Shown here piece after piece: positions 33,322-41,979 of a DNA stretch of 64,000 bases. Source of the stretch: Saccharothrix ecbatanensis (lineage in GTDB: Bacteria > Actinomycetota > Actinomycetes > Mycobacteriales > Pseudonocardiaceae); NCBI RefSeq assembly GCF_014205015.1, contig NZ_JACHMO010000001.1:1798001-1862000 (forward strand), written 5' to 3'. Position 1 is the first letter of the stretch; every line of letters starts with the position of its first letter. A program made the position numbers and the translations under genes. The notes under the pieces were generated by a model that saw only the letters and a list, made by a program, of their open reading frames with translations, ran no database searches and was not told the origin of the DNA.

Positions 33322-34086
33322 ATGAACCGCGAGAGCCTGGCCCGTGGCGTGCCGCACGCCGCCCCGGGGGCCATCGTCGCCCGTGCGTTGGCCGGGCGCA
33401 TCCACGCCGATCCCGCGGAGGGGCGGACCGTGCGGTTCGGGCGCAACCGCCCGCACGTCGACCTGTGCGTCGGCGAGACCGACCTGCGGGTCAGCCGCCG
33501 GCACGGGCTGCTCACCTGCCGCGACGGCCGCTGGTGGGTCACCAACACCGGTCAGCTGCCGATCCGGATGCCCGGGACCCGGTGGCTGTTCCCCGACGAG
33601 GACTCGGTGCCGCTGCCCGACGGCTACACGCCGCTGTTCATCCGCGGCTCCCGTGACCGCGAGCACCTGCTCGAACTCTACGTCGCGGGCGGCACGGCGA
33701 AGCAGCTGGCGCCGCAGCACGACTCGGTGACCCAGCCGCCGACACGATGGAGGTTCACGCCCGATGAGCACCTCATGCTCGTCGTCCTGGGCCAGCGCTA
33801 CCTGCTGCACGAGGCCAACCCCCAGCCCGTGTCCCGTCAGCACGCCGCGCAGGTGCTGGCGGAGCTGCAACCGGATGCAAACTGGAGCGTCAAGCGCGTC
33901 GAGCACATGGTCGCCGACGTCCGCGCCCGGTTGTCCGCCGCCGGTGTGCACGGGCTGCTCCGCGAAGAGGTCGGCGAACCGGTCGGCAACACGCTCAACG
34001 ACAACCTGCTGCGCGAGCTGGTGCTGTCCACCAGCCTCGTGCCACCGGACCTGGCCTTGCTCGACGACCACCGGGACGATCTGTGA
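33322..34086 (+). CDS. FHA domain protein
   Basis: 254 residues. The N-terminal FHA fold is at about 15-105: VRFGRNRPHVDLCVGETDLRVSRRHGLL as separate blocks, with the phosphothreonine-contact Arg and SRRH loop, then GRWWVTNTG. A helical C-terminal half (about 140-254) with TPDEHLMLVVLGQRYL and QVLAELQPDANWSVKRVEHMV resembles a winged-helix effector domain. It has a strong RBS (GGGAGG, 33313-33318). The Ser/Thr kinase gene follows 67 bases later on the same strand, so the kinase is the likely writer of the phosphothreonine it reads. Confidence 0.87.
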   Translation: MNRESLARGVPHAAPGAIVARALAGRIHADPAEGRTVRFGRNRPHVDLCVGETDLRVSRRHGLLTCRDGRWWVTNTGQLPIRMPGTRWLFPDEDSVPLPDGYTPLFIRGSRDREHLLELYVAGGTAKQLAPQHDSVTQPPTRWRFTPDEHLMLVVLGQRYLLHEANPQPVSRQHAAQVLAELQPDANWSVKRVEHMVADVRARLSAAGVHGLLREEVGEPVGNTLNDNLLRELVLSTSLVPPDLALLDDHRDDL

Positions 34087-34117
34087 AGTAGTCCGCGGGT
34101 CAATACCGGACAAGCCG

Positions 34118-34152
34118 ATGACCACACTCAACGCAGTTACTACACTACTGCG
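34118..34152 (+). promoter_or_regulatory. Leaderless-type promoter with operator around the -10
   Basis: ATGACC (34118-34123), 17 bases, then TACACT (34141-34146) places the start point at or next to GTG 34154. CGCAGT (34132-34137) and ACTGCG (34147-34152) form a perfect inverted repeat flanking the -10. A dimeric regulator could bind there. Confidence 0.55.
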
Positions 34153-34153
34153 C

Positions 34154-35920
34154 GTGCGCACGGGGGATGTGATCGACGGGCGGTACGAACTGGAGGACGC
34201 CCGGGGCTCCGGTTCCGGCGGCGTCGTCTGGACCGCGTTCGACCGGAAGCTCAAACGGCGGGTGGCGCTCAAGCGACCGCACGCGACGGCGAGCGACACC
34301 GACCGGGCGCGGTTCCACCGCGAAGCGGAGACCGCCGCTCAGGTGCACCACCCCAACGCGATCTCCATCTTCGACACCGTGGACACCGACGGCTGCTGGC
34401 TCGTGATGGAGTACCTGCCGGCGGAAAGCCTGGACAAGACGCTGGCGGCGAAAGGGACGCTGCCGCCGGAGCGGGTGGCGAGGATCGGTGTCCAGATCGC
34501 GGGCGCGCTGGCCGCCGTGCACGCCCGGAACATCGTGCACCGCGACGTGAAGCCGGGGAACATCCTGGTCACCGATGACGACCTCGCCAAGTTGACCGAC
34601 TTCGGCATCTCCCTCTGGCGGGAGGTGACCCGGACCGACGACGGCAGGATCAGCGGCACACCCGCGTACACCTCACCCGAAGTGGCCGGCGGGTACCCGG
34701 CCGGCCGCGCCTCGGACGTCTTCTCGCTCGGCGCCACGCTGTTCGCCGCGGTGGAGGGCACGCCGCCGTTCGGCAACGGCGAGCCGTTCGAGGTGCTGGA
34801 ACGTGTTCGGCGCGGCGAGACCCTGCCGATGCGCCAGGCGGGTCCGCTCACGTCGTTGCTGGCGGAGATGCTGCGGCCACAGCCCAACCGGAGGCCGACC
34901 GCCGACGAGGTCCGGTTGCGCCTCAAGGACCTCGTGGACGACTGGGAGCCCCCGGCGCCACCGGTCGAACACCCCGCCCGCCGGCCGTTCCGGCACCGTC
35001 CCCCGGTCAGGGTCGCGGCGGTGGCCATGGTCGTCGCGGCCGTCGGCACGGTGGTGTTCACCAAGCAGCACCAAGCTCCGGCGGCACAGCAGCACGAATC
35101 CGCCGGCGGCCTCGTCGGCGACGAGCGCACCGCCGACCCCTGCGCGTTGATCGACAAGGTCGAGCTGCGCCGGTTCGGCCCGACGAAGGTGTTCACCACC
35201 TACGGCAACTTCAACCGCTGTGACGCCGTGGTCGACGTCCGGGCAAAGGACCAGGTGGACCTGGAGATCCAGCTGATCACCCGCGCGTCACGTGCGGTGC
35301 AGGGGCGACCGCTGGAGGTGGTGGAGGAGTCCCAGGTGAGCGGCGAGTGCGACCGGACCGTGGTGGTGGACGACCGGTACGCGGTGCGGGTGACGGCGAA
35401 GCTGGAGAACCCGCCACTGGACCTCTGCGCGGTGGCCGACGTGGCGACGGGCACCGTGCTGGACGTGCTCCGCAGCGGTCCGATTCCCCGGCGTGCCGTC
35501 CCGTTCCCCGCCGGCTCGCTCGCCCATGTCGACGCCTGCGCGCTGCTGGACGACAAGGCACTTGCCACGGTGGGCGTGGTCGGCGGCGGATCGGCCGTGA
35601 ACGTGTTCGGGAACTGGGCGTGCAAGTGGTTCAGCACGGTCGGCGGGCGCGCCATCAACCTGCGCTACGACCGGCGCCCGGCGCAAGAGCGGGACGAGGG
35701 TGAGCTCGTCGACCTGGGCGGTCACGCCGGGTACGTCCAGCTGGACGCCGGCTCGGGCACGAGCTGCACCGTCAGGGTTCCGCACTTGCCGGCGAACCTG
35801 CCGCCGCGGGCGCACACCGACGTGGTGGTGCTGACGGTGAACGGCGATCTACCGGGCATCGAGTACTGCCCCGAGGCCAGGGGCTTGGCGGCGGTGGCTG
35901 CCGGGAAGCTGCCTTCCTGA
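34154..35920 (+). CDS. Membrane Ser/Thr protein kinase with extracytoplasmic DUF3558-like domains
   Basis: 588 residues. The kinase domain (about 10-265) has GSGSGG, ALKRP, HRDVKPGN, LTDFGIS and GTPAYTSPE, all intact. A juxtamembrane Pro/Arg-rich stretch leads to one membrane helix (about 292-312, VAAVAMVVAAVGTVVF). Outside are two related Cys-containing domains, each starting with a CALxD motif (DPCALIDKVELRRFG and DACALLDDKALATVG), similar to DUF3558-type lipoprotein domains. There are no PASTA repeats. The start at GTG 34154 is preferred because ATG 34118 overlaps the likely -35 box. It probably senses an envelope ligand and acts with the FHA protein upstream. Confidence 0.9.
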   Translation: MRTGDVIDGRYELEDARGSGSGGVVWTAFDRKLKRRVALKRPHATASDTDRARFHREAETAAQVHHPNAISIFDTVDTDGCWLVMEYLPAESLDKTLAAKGTLPPERVARIGVQIAGALAAVHARNIVHRDVKPGNILVTDDDLAKLTDFGISLWREVTRTDDGRISGTPAYTSPEVAGGYPAGRASDVFSLGATLFAAVEGTPPFGNGEPFEVLERVRRGETLPMRQAGPLTSLLAEMLRPQPNRRPTADEVRLRLKDLVDDWEPPAPPVEHPARRPFRHRPPVRVAAVAMVVAAVGTVVFTKQHQAPAAQQHESAGGLVGDERTADPCALIDKVELRRFGPTKVFTTYGNFNRCDAVVDVRAKDQVDLEIQLITRASRAVQGRPLEVVEESQVSGECDRTVVVDDRYAVRVTAKLENPPLDLCAVADVATGTVLDVLRSGPIPRRAVPFPAGSLAHVDACALLDDKALATVGVVGGGSAVNVFGNWACKWFSTVGGRAINLRYDRRPAQERDEGELVDLGGHAGYVQLDAGSGTSCTVRVPHLPANLPPRAHTDVVVLTVNGDLPGIEYCPEARGLAAVAAGKLPS

Positions 35921-36026
35921 CCGCACGCCACCGTTCCGGGAGGGGTCCCGGTCGACTCCGGGTTCACTGTGCCGCGGAAACCAAGGGCGACCTCTTCCGG
36001 GTCGTGTCGAACTGACCGGAGATCGC

Positions 36027-38048
36027 GTGGAGTTCGGGGTGTTGGGGCCGGTGGTGGTGCGGCACGGGCACGGGGAGGTCCGGATCGCGAAGGCCCAGCA
36101 GCGCTGTGTGCTGGCGATGCTCTTGCTGGACGCCGGTCGGGTGGTGCCGCTGGACCGGATCACCGGCGCGTTGTGGGAGGGCGACGGGGCGCCCCGGACG
36201 GCGCGCAACGGGGTGCAGAGGGCCGTGTCGGACCTGCGGCGGATGCTGGCGGCCGACCCGGACGTCCGCCTCTGCTACCAGGCCGCGGGCTACGTCCTGG
36301 AGGTGGACCCGGCGCGGATCGACCTCCACCGGTTCCGCGAGCTGGTCGTCAGGGCGGGCGACGGCGACGGGCGGGCGGCGGCGTTGCGGCAGGCGTTGGA
36401 CCTGTGGCGGGGTGAGCCGCTGGCGGACGTGACCGCGCCGGAGTTGGCCGTGGTCAAGCAGGCCCTGGTCGAGGAGCGCCTGTCGGTGCTGGAGGAGAGC
36501 CTGGACTGGGAGGTGCGGACCGGGAGGCACGCGGCGGTGGTCCCGGAGCTGCGCCTGCTGGTCGCGGCACACCCCTGGCGGGAGCGGCTGCACGGGCTGC
36601 TGATGCTGGCGTTGTACCGGGAGGGCCGCCCGGCGGAGGCGTTGCGGGTCTTCCACGACGTGCGGCAGGCGTTCAGCGCCGAAACGGGCACCGATCCGGG
36701 GCCCGAGTTGCGCCGCCTGTTCCACCTGGTGCTGCGCAACGACCCGGAGCTGGACGCGCCCGCCGTGACGACGCCGATCGCGGTGGCTCCCGGTGCGAGC
36801 GCCGCGGTGGTGCCGAGGCAGCTTCCCGCGCCCCCGAAGGGTTTCACCGGCCGCGATCGTGAGCTGGCCGCGCTGGACCGCGAAGCAGGCCCGGACGGGA
36901 CGCTGGTGCTCTCGGCCATCGGTGGTCCGGGCGGCATCGGCAAGACCTGGCTGGCGTTGCACTGGGCGCACCGGCACGCGGACCGGTTCCCCGACGGGCA
37001 GCTGTTCGTGGACCTGCGCGGGTTCAGCCAGGAGGGCTCTCCGCTGACACCCGCCGCGGCGGTGCGCGGCTTCCTCGAAGCCCTCGGCATCGCTCCCCGC
37101 TCGATCCCGGCCGACCTGGACGCCCGGGTCCGGCTGTTCCGCAGCCTGGTGGCCGACAGGCGGATGCTCATCGTCGTCGACAACGCCCGCAGCTCGGACC
37201 AAGTGGTGCCGCTCTTGCCGGGCAGCCCACTGTGCACGGTGGTGGTCACCAGCCGCAATCGCCTGACCGACCTGGTCACCCGGCACGGCGCCCAGCCGCT
37301 GCGGCTCGACGTGCTGACCGAGCAGGAGTCGCGGCAGGTGCTGGTCAGCAGGTTGGGGGAGGACCGGGTGGCGGCCGAGCCGGCGGCGGTGGGGGAATTG
37401 CTGGCGTGCTGCGGCGGGTTCCCGTTGGCGCTGGCCATCGTGGCCGGTCGGGCGGCGGCTCACCCGGATTTCCCGCTCGCCGCGCCGGCAGCCGAGCTGC
37501 GTGACGTCGCCACCCGCCTGGCGGTGCTGGACGACGACGACCCGGCGAGCAGCCTGCCGGCGGTGCTGTCCTGGTCGCACGACACCCTGACCGACGAACA
37601 GGCACGGGTCTTCGCGCTGCTCGGCGTGGCCGCCGGGGTCGACCTCGACCTGCCCGCCGCCGCGTCCCTCGTCGGCCGCACCACCCCGGCGACGCGGTCG
37701 GTGCTGCACGCCTTGGAGGACAAGCACCTCGTGCAGCAGAAGGCGCCGGGCCAGTGGCGGATGCACCACCTGATCAAGCTGCACGCCGCCGAACTCGCCC
37801 ACCGGGACCTCGCCGAGGCGGACCGTGACGCGGCGCATGGCAGGCTGGTCGACTTCTACCTGCACGCCGCTGACCCCGCCCACGGGAGTCTCGCGGAGGC
37901 GGACCGTGATGCGGCGCATGGCAGGCTGGTCGACTTCTACCTGCACGCCGCCCACGCCGCCGCCCACGCCGCCGGGATGCTGCCCGGTCCGCGCACGCCT
38001 CGATCGATGTTCAGCCTGCCGCCCTCGGCCGCCGCCCGCGACCGTTGA
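36027..38048 (+). CDS. SARP-family regulator with NB-ARC ATPase domain
   Basis: 673 residues. The OmpR-type winged helix (about 1-90, FGVLGPVVVRHG, LWEGDGAPRTARNGVQRAVSDLR) and bacterial transcriptional activator domain (about 95-240) define the SARP class. An NB-ARC ATPase follows (about 280-560) with Walker A GGPGGIGKTWLA, LIVVDNARSSDQ and VVTSRNRL. AfsR-like proteins continue with several hundred residues of TPR; this one stops soon after a helical segment that contains an 81-bp in-frame tandem duplication. It probably activates a secondary-metabolite operon. GTG 36027 has GGAG upstream. Confidence 0.88.
   Translation: MEFGVLGPVVVRHGHGEVRIAKAQQRCVLAMLLLDAGRVVPLDRITGALWEGDGAPRTARNGVQRAVSDLRRMLAADPDVRLCYQAAGYVLEVDPARIDLHRFRELVVRAGDGDGRAAALRQALDLWRGEPLADVTAPELAVVKQALVEERLSVLEESLDWEVRTGRHAAVVPELRLLVAAHPWRERLHGLLMLALYREGRPAEALRVFHDVRQAFSAETGTDPGPELRRLFHLVLRNDPELDAPAVTTPIAVAPGASAAVVPRQLPAPPKGFTGRDRELAALDREAGPDGTLVLSAIGGPGGIGKTWLALHWAHRHADRFPDGQLFVDLRGFSQEGSPLTPAAAVRGFLEALGIAPRSIPADLDARVRLFRSLVADRRMLIVVDNARSSDQVVPLLPGSPLCTVVVTSRNRLTDLVTRHGAQPLRLDVLTEQESRQVLVSRLGEDRVAAEPAAVGELLACCGGFPLALAIVAGRAAAHPDFPLAAPAAELRDVATRLAVLDDDDPASSLPAVLSWSHDTLTDEQARVFALLGVAAGVDLDLPAAASLVGRTTPATRSVLHALEDKHLVQQKAPGQWRMHHLIKLHAAELAHRDLAEADRDAAHGRLVDFYLHAADPAHGSLAEADRDAAHGRLVDFYLHAAHAAAHAAGMLPGPRTPRSMFSLPPSAAARDR
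37815..37952 (+). repeat. 81-bp in-frame tandem duplication in the SARP gene
   Basis: A block starting at 37815 recurs at 37896. Both encode EADRDAAHGRLVDFYLHAA; the DNA copies differ at a single base (GAC/GAT) over about 56 bases. The duplication is recent and changes no reading frame. Confidence 0.85.
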
Positions 38049-38068
38049 GCGGCCGGACGCCGTTGGCC

Positions 38069-38102
38069 CGTCTGGTGGGCGGGAGCTGCCACCCACCAGA
38101 CG
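38069..38102. terminator. Bidirectional terminator, 11-bp stem
   Basis: CGTCTGGTGGG at 38069-38079 pairs with CCCACCAGACG at 38092-38102 over a 12-base loop, between the convergent SARP (+) and alginate lyase (-) genes. Confidence 0.75.
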
Positions 38103-38111
38103 AGCACCCGG

Positions 38112-40640
38112 TCAGGCGCTGTTCGGACCGACGTCGGCCGAGCCGAGCGGGCCGCGGGTGACCGCGGCCGACGACTGCTCATCCGCGCCGACATCCGCGA
38201 CGCCCGTGCGAGCCTGGCCGTCCATGTCGTCGGTCACGAAGGGGTAGCCGGCGGCCGCGGTGTCGATCGCCGGGCCGGCCGCGCCGAGCCGGTGCACCGC
38301 CCCGTCAGGGGCCAGCAGCGGATCGACCACGCGGATGGCGCCGGAGGGCTTGGCGGCGCCGATGGTCGCCGTTCCGGTCGGCCAGCCGATGTTCCCGGCG
38401 TAGGTCGCGTTCACCGGCGTCTTGAGCTCGTTGAAGAGCTTGCCCCGGCTGCCCACGACCACGTTGTTGGCGATGACGGAGTCGACCGGCGCGAGGGTGT
38501 AGTTGGCGCCGACCTCGATGTTCGACACGTTGCCGACGAACGTGTTGTTCACGACCGTCGCCCGGTAGACCCGCCAGTGCGCGTTCAACGCACCCGAGGT
38601 GTCCACGTCACCGCCGTCGATCTGGATGGCGGCGTCGTAGCCGGTGCCCGTCAGGCCCTCGAAGTGGTTGTTGTAGACCTTGTGGTCCTGACCGTAGATC
38701 CGGATCCCGCCGGTTCCGGCCTTGCCCTCACCGAGGAAGAAGTTGCCGTAGAACGCGCCGCGGTTGCCGTGGCGGTGCGACAACGTGCCCTGTGAGGTGC
38801 GGAACGTGTTGTAGCGGACGGTGTTGTCGTTGCTCTTCACCGAGATGATCTCGGGATCGCCGTCGCAGTTCTCGAACAGGTTCGACTCGACGGTGGTGAA
38901 CCCGCTCGACTGCGAGATCCCGCTCCAGCCGACCCGAACGGCTTCCATCTCGTTGGTCGCCCGCGGCCCGATGTTGCGGAAGTGGTTGTGGTCGATCAGG
39001 TCGTGCTGCGACTGCTGGGTCGCCGAACCGTCGATCGTGATGAAGTTGCCGAGCTGGTGCTTCTCCTCGAACAGGTTGTGGTCGATGCGGTTGTGGTGGC
39101 TGTTCGCGCCCTGGACGATCACCCACTTCAGCGACGACTCCTCGGTCAGCCGGAAGTGGTTGCGGGTCAGCTGCACGTTGTTCGAACTCGTGATCTTCAG
39201 CGTGTCGCTGTTGGTCCACTTGAGGCCGTCGATCGTCACGTACGACGAGTTCGCCACTTCGAGCTGCCCACCGGTGATCACCGCCTGGCCGCGGTTCGCC
39301 GCGACGACGGTGATCGGCTTGGCCGCGGTCCCGTTCTTCCCGGTCAGCTTGCCGATCGTGTAGTTGCCGTTCGCCAGCACGATGCGGTCACCGGCCTGGG
39401 CGTTGGTGAACGCGCTCTGGAGCTGGGCCGAGGTCGCGACGTTGACGGTGCGGTCGGCGCCGGGGCCACCCGGGTCGCCGGCACTGCCGTGGGTCACGGT
39501 CAGGCCGTAGATCTCCACCTGCCCATAGTTGTCGGCGCTGCACGGAGTCGAGTTGCCGCAGTTGGCCTGGGTGTACGCGCCGGCCTTGAAGTAGCCGCCG
39601 GTGAAGCTCTTCGAGATCGTCGTCTGGAGCACGCCGTTGTAGTAGGCCTTGATCTGGCCGCCGCTGACCACGAACTTCGCCTGGAACTTGGTGCCCAGGA
39701 CGTAGTTGCCGGTCACGAGCTTGTGGTGGGACGTGTCGCCGTTGGTGATGTAGAGGTCGTCGCCTTCGAGCCGGAAGACCGAGACGTCGTCGCTGCCGTC
39801 GTGGATCTGCCCGGCGACGACGTGCGGCTTGTCGTCGGGCAGTGCGGTGATGGCCTGCTCGACCACCATCGTGTGCGTGCCGGACGTGGACGACCAACTC
39901 GCCTTGGTGCTGCCCGAGTCCGTCATCTCGCGCAGCTCGGAGCGCGGGTAGCTCGAACCGCTGGTGGTGACCCCGTTGACGGCGGCCCGGAACTGGACCG
40001 CGTCGCACTCCGGGGTCGGCGTGAACCACGGGTCGATCGAGTACGTGTCGAGCTCCGGCTGCTTGATGTTGGTCGGGCTCTCCTCCGCGCCGATCGGCAG
40101 CCCGATGTACCAGTTCGTCAGGTCCAGCACGTCGGCCGGGTAGCGGCACGTGCCGCCGCCGCCTCCGTCGGCCCCGTTGACCGCCGTCTCGGTGATGCTG
40201 GTCCAGTCGTTGTACGTGTTGCCGTAGCCGACGACGCGCACGTACCGCGCGGCGCTGTCGGAGAAGTCGTAGGCCTCGGGTTGCACCGTGGCGCCACTAC
40301 TGACCTTGCGCGCCATGACGGTCCTCCACGAGGTCCCGTCGTCGGACAGCTGGACGTCGAAGGTCTGCTTCCTGGTGTTGCCCTGGTGCCAGGCGAGGGA
40401 CACCGAGCCGACGGTCTGGGACGTGCCCAGGTCGTACCGGATCCACACACCGTCACCCTCGGCCGACCAGCGGGTGCCCGGGTCGCCGTCGAGGGTGTTG
40501 GCCGGGACGTTGCCGTCATGGCCGCTCGCCACGACACCGGTCACCGGCAGCGGCGGACCGGCCGCCGCCAGTGCCGCGGGCGTGCTCATCACGCCGAGCG
40601 CGAGCGCGCTTACCAGTAACACACCACAAGTTCGTTTCAT
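38112..40640 (-). CDS. Secreted double alginate lyase: CBM32-like, PL7 and PL6 modules
   Basis: 842 residues. Signal peptide (1-26); F5/8-type CBM32-like module (about 30-155); PL7 jelly-roll (about 165-385) with the three conserved motifs RSELRE (233-238), QIH (278-280) and YFKAGAYTQ (350-358); PL6 beta-helix (about 397-800) with the catalytic pair Lys602 (ISVKSND) and Arg623 (TLSHRHGNR). The 21-residue Lys-Arg spacing matches known PL6 enzymes. Both active sites look intact, so one polypeptide should make and then shorten alginate oligomers, or act on different uronate blocks. RBS AGGAG is present. The IS-like element ends about 15 bases upstream of the start, so the native promoter may be displaced. 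Confidence 0.92.
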   Translation of the reverse strand: MKRTCGVLLVSALALGVMSTPAALAAAGPPLPVTGVVASGHDGNVPANTLDGDPGTRWSAEGDGVWIRYDLGTSQTVGSVSLAWHQGNTRKQTFDVQLSDDGTSWRTVMARKVSSGATVQPEAYDFSDSAARYVRVVGYGNTYNDWTSITETAVNGADGGGGGTCRYPADVLDLTNWYIGLPIGAEESPTNIKQPELDTYSIDPWFTPTPECDAVQFRAAVNGVTTSGSSYPRSELREMTDSGSTKASWSSTSGTHTMVVEQAITALPDDKPHVVAGQIHDGSDDVSVFRLEGDDLYITNGDTSHHKLVTGNYVLGTKFQAKFVVSGGQIKAYYNGVLQTTISKSFTGGYFKAGAYTQANCGNSTPCSADNYGQVEIYGLTVTHGSAGDPGGPGADRTVNVATSAQLQSAFTNAQAGDRIVLANGNYTIGKLTGKNGTAAKPITVVAANRGQAVITGGQLEVANSSYVTIDGLKWTNSDTLKITSSNNVQLTRNHFRLTEESSLKWVIVQGANSHHNRIDHNLFEEKHQLGNFITIDGSATQQSQHDLIDHNHFRNIGPRATNEMEAVRVGWSGISQSSGFTTVESNLFENCDGDPEIISVKSNDNTVRYNTFRTSQGTLSHRHGNRGAFYGNFFLGEGKAGTGGIRIYGQDHKVYNNHFEGLTGTGYDAAIQIDGGDVDTSGALNAHWRVYRATVVNNTFVGNVSNIEVGANYTLAPVDSVIANNVVVGSRGKLFNELKTPVNATYAGNIGWPTGTATIGAAKPSGAIRVVDPLLAPDGAVHRLGAAGPAIDTAAAGYPFVTDDMDGQARTGVADVGADEQSSAAVTRGPLGSADVGPNSA

Positions 40641-40654
40641 CTGGGCTCCTGTCG

Positions 40655-41790
40655 GTGGATACCCCGGTGTTCATGCCGGGGAGGAAACCGATGCTCGACC
40701 GCATCGGCAAGGCTGATTCGCTGGCTGTTGATGTGAATCATGGTGTCGGGGTCGGTGGTGAAGCGGGCGTTCCGGTACCGCTTCTTTCCGTCTGCGGCGC
40801 AGGAAGTGGAGTTGTTGCGCACGTTCGGGTGTGTGCGTCTGGTCTACAACCGGGCGTTGGAGGCCCGCACTGCGGCGTGGTTCGGTGAGCGGCGTCGGGT
40901 GAACTACGTGCAGACATCGGCGCTGTTGACGGAGTGGAAGAAGACCGACGGCCTGGGGTTTCTCAACGAGGTGTCGTCGGTGCCGTTGCAGCAGTCGTTG
41001 CGGCACCTCCAGACCGCGTTTGCCGCGTTCTGGGAGAAGCGGTCCCGCTATCCGAGGTTCAAGTCCCGCAAGCGGGGCAGGGCGTCGGCGGAGTACACCC
41101 GGTCGGCGTTCCGCTGGCGCGACGGCCGGCTCACCCTGGCGAAGATGGACGGGCCGTTGGACGTCGTGTGGTCGCGGCCGTTGCCCGAGGGTGCGGAGCC
41201 GTCCACGGTGACGGTGTCGCGTGACCCGGCCGGCCGGTGGCACGTGTCGATCCTGGTCGAGACCACCGTCGCCCACGCCCCGCCCACAGATCGCGTGGTG
41301 GGCGCCGCTGCGGGGATCACCTCCCTGGTCGTGGTCGAGGATCTGGCGGTTCGCAACATGCTGCGCAACGGGTCGTTGGCGCGTGCGATCTCCGACGCGT
41401 CGTGGTCGGAGTTGCGGTCGATGCTGGAGTACAAGTGCGGCTGGTACGGGCGTGACCTGGTCGTGGTGGACCGGTGGTTTCCCTCCAGCAAGACCTGCTC
41501 GGCCTGCGGGCACCTGCTCGACCTGCTGCCGCTGCGGGTGCGGGAGTGGACCTGCCCCGGATGCGGGGCACGGCACGACCGCGACGTGAACGCCGCGCGC
41601 AACATCCTGGCCGCCGGGCAGGCGGTCACGGCCTGTGGAGCTGGCGTAAGACCGACCCGACGTTAGTCGGCGAGGCATCCGACGAAACCTCCCTTCCGGG
41701 GGAGAAGAAACAGGAACTGCCGGGCGCGAGCCCGACGGGAAATCCCCACCCCTTTCAGGGAGGGGAGGTTGTCAACGAACCTCACCTCGG
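40655..41790 (+). mobile_element. IS605/IS607-type element carrying only a tnpB-like gene
   Basis: Left end: hairpin CCCCGG-N8-CCGGGG at 40662-40681. Right end: C-rich/G-rich hairpin (CCCCACCCC then GGGAGGGGAGG, 41744-41768) followed by TTGTCAA, the common right-end form of actinobacterial tnpB elements. There is no tnpA transposase, so it would depend on a partner in trans. Boundaries are estimated to about 15 bases. It lies between the alginate lyase start and the GH16 gene. Confidence 0.7.
40740..41666 (+). CDS. tnpB: TnpB-like protein with internal deletion of the RuvC core
   Basis: 308 residues instead of about 380-400. The N-terminal wedge/recognition part (RYRFFPSAAQ, VRLVYNRAL) and the C-terminal zinc ribbon (CSACGH...CPGCG) with the third RuvC motif RHDRDVNAARN are present. 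The first RuvC motif, normally G-x-D-x-G, reads VGAAAGITSL with Ala190 at the Asp position. It is joined after 9 residues to VVVEDLAVRN, whose Glu200 is the second RuvC residue. In ISDra2 TnpB these two residues are 87 apart. Thus about 78 residues and one catalytic Asp are missing, in frame. DNA cleavage is not expected; RNA and DNA binding could remain. Confidence 0.88.
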   Translation: MVSGSVVKRAFRYRFFPSAAQEVELLRTFGCVRLVYNRALEARTAAWFGERRRVNYVQTSALLTEWKKTDGLGFLNEVSSVPLQQSLRHLQTAFAAFWEKRSRYPRFKSRKRGRASAEYTRSAFRWRDGRLTLAKMDGPLDVVWSRPLPEGAEPSTVTVSRDPAGRWHVSILVETTVAHAPPTDRVVGAAAGITSLVVVEDLAVRNMLRNGSLARAISDASWSELRSMLEYKCGWYGRDLVVVDRWFPSSKTCSACGHLLDLLPLRVREWTCPGCGARHDRDVNAARNILAAGQAVTACGAGVRPTRR

Positions 41791-41979
41791 TCTGACGGTG
41801 CTCGGTCCGGATGCCCGGACGCGCCGATTGTGGTGACCACCGCTGACCACGCGTTGAGCCTGCGCTGATTCGCCTGGTCCGGCCGCGTGACCTCGGCGAT
41901 CAGCGGGCAGTCAGCAGGCGTCCAGCGTTCGTCGCCATGCTCCGGCACGACCGTCAACGAACCGCAGGGAGATCAGCTC
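41667..41979 (+). other. Right end of the IS and reRNA/omegaRNA-like region, then gap before GH16
   Basis: The first 120 bases hold the right-end hairpin; in this family the guide (omega) RNA spans the 3' end of tnpB and this right end, its guide reading into the flank after about 41781. The remainder (41790-41979) shows nothing clear apart from the RBS GGGAG at 41968-41972. Confidence 0.5.

Noticed and set aside
34118..34153. ATG 34118 as the start of the Ser/Thr kinase
   Set aside because: No RBS, and the ATG overlaps the likely -35 box; GTG 34154 begins the conserved VRTGDVIDGRY start.
35964..38096. 710-codon minus-strand frame opposite the SARP gene
   Set aside because: No domain, biased composition; the plus strand encodes a clear SARP/NB-ARC protein.
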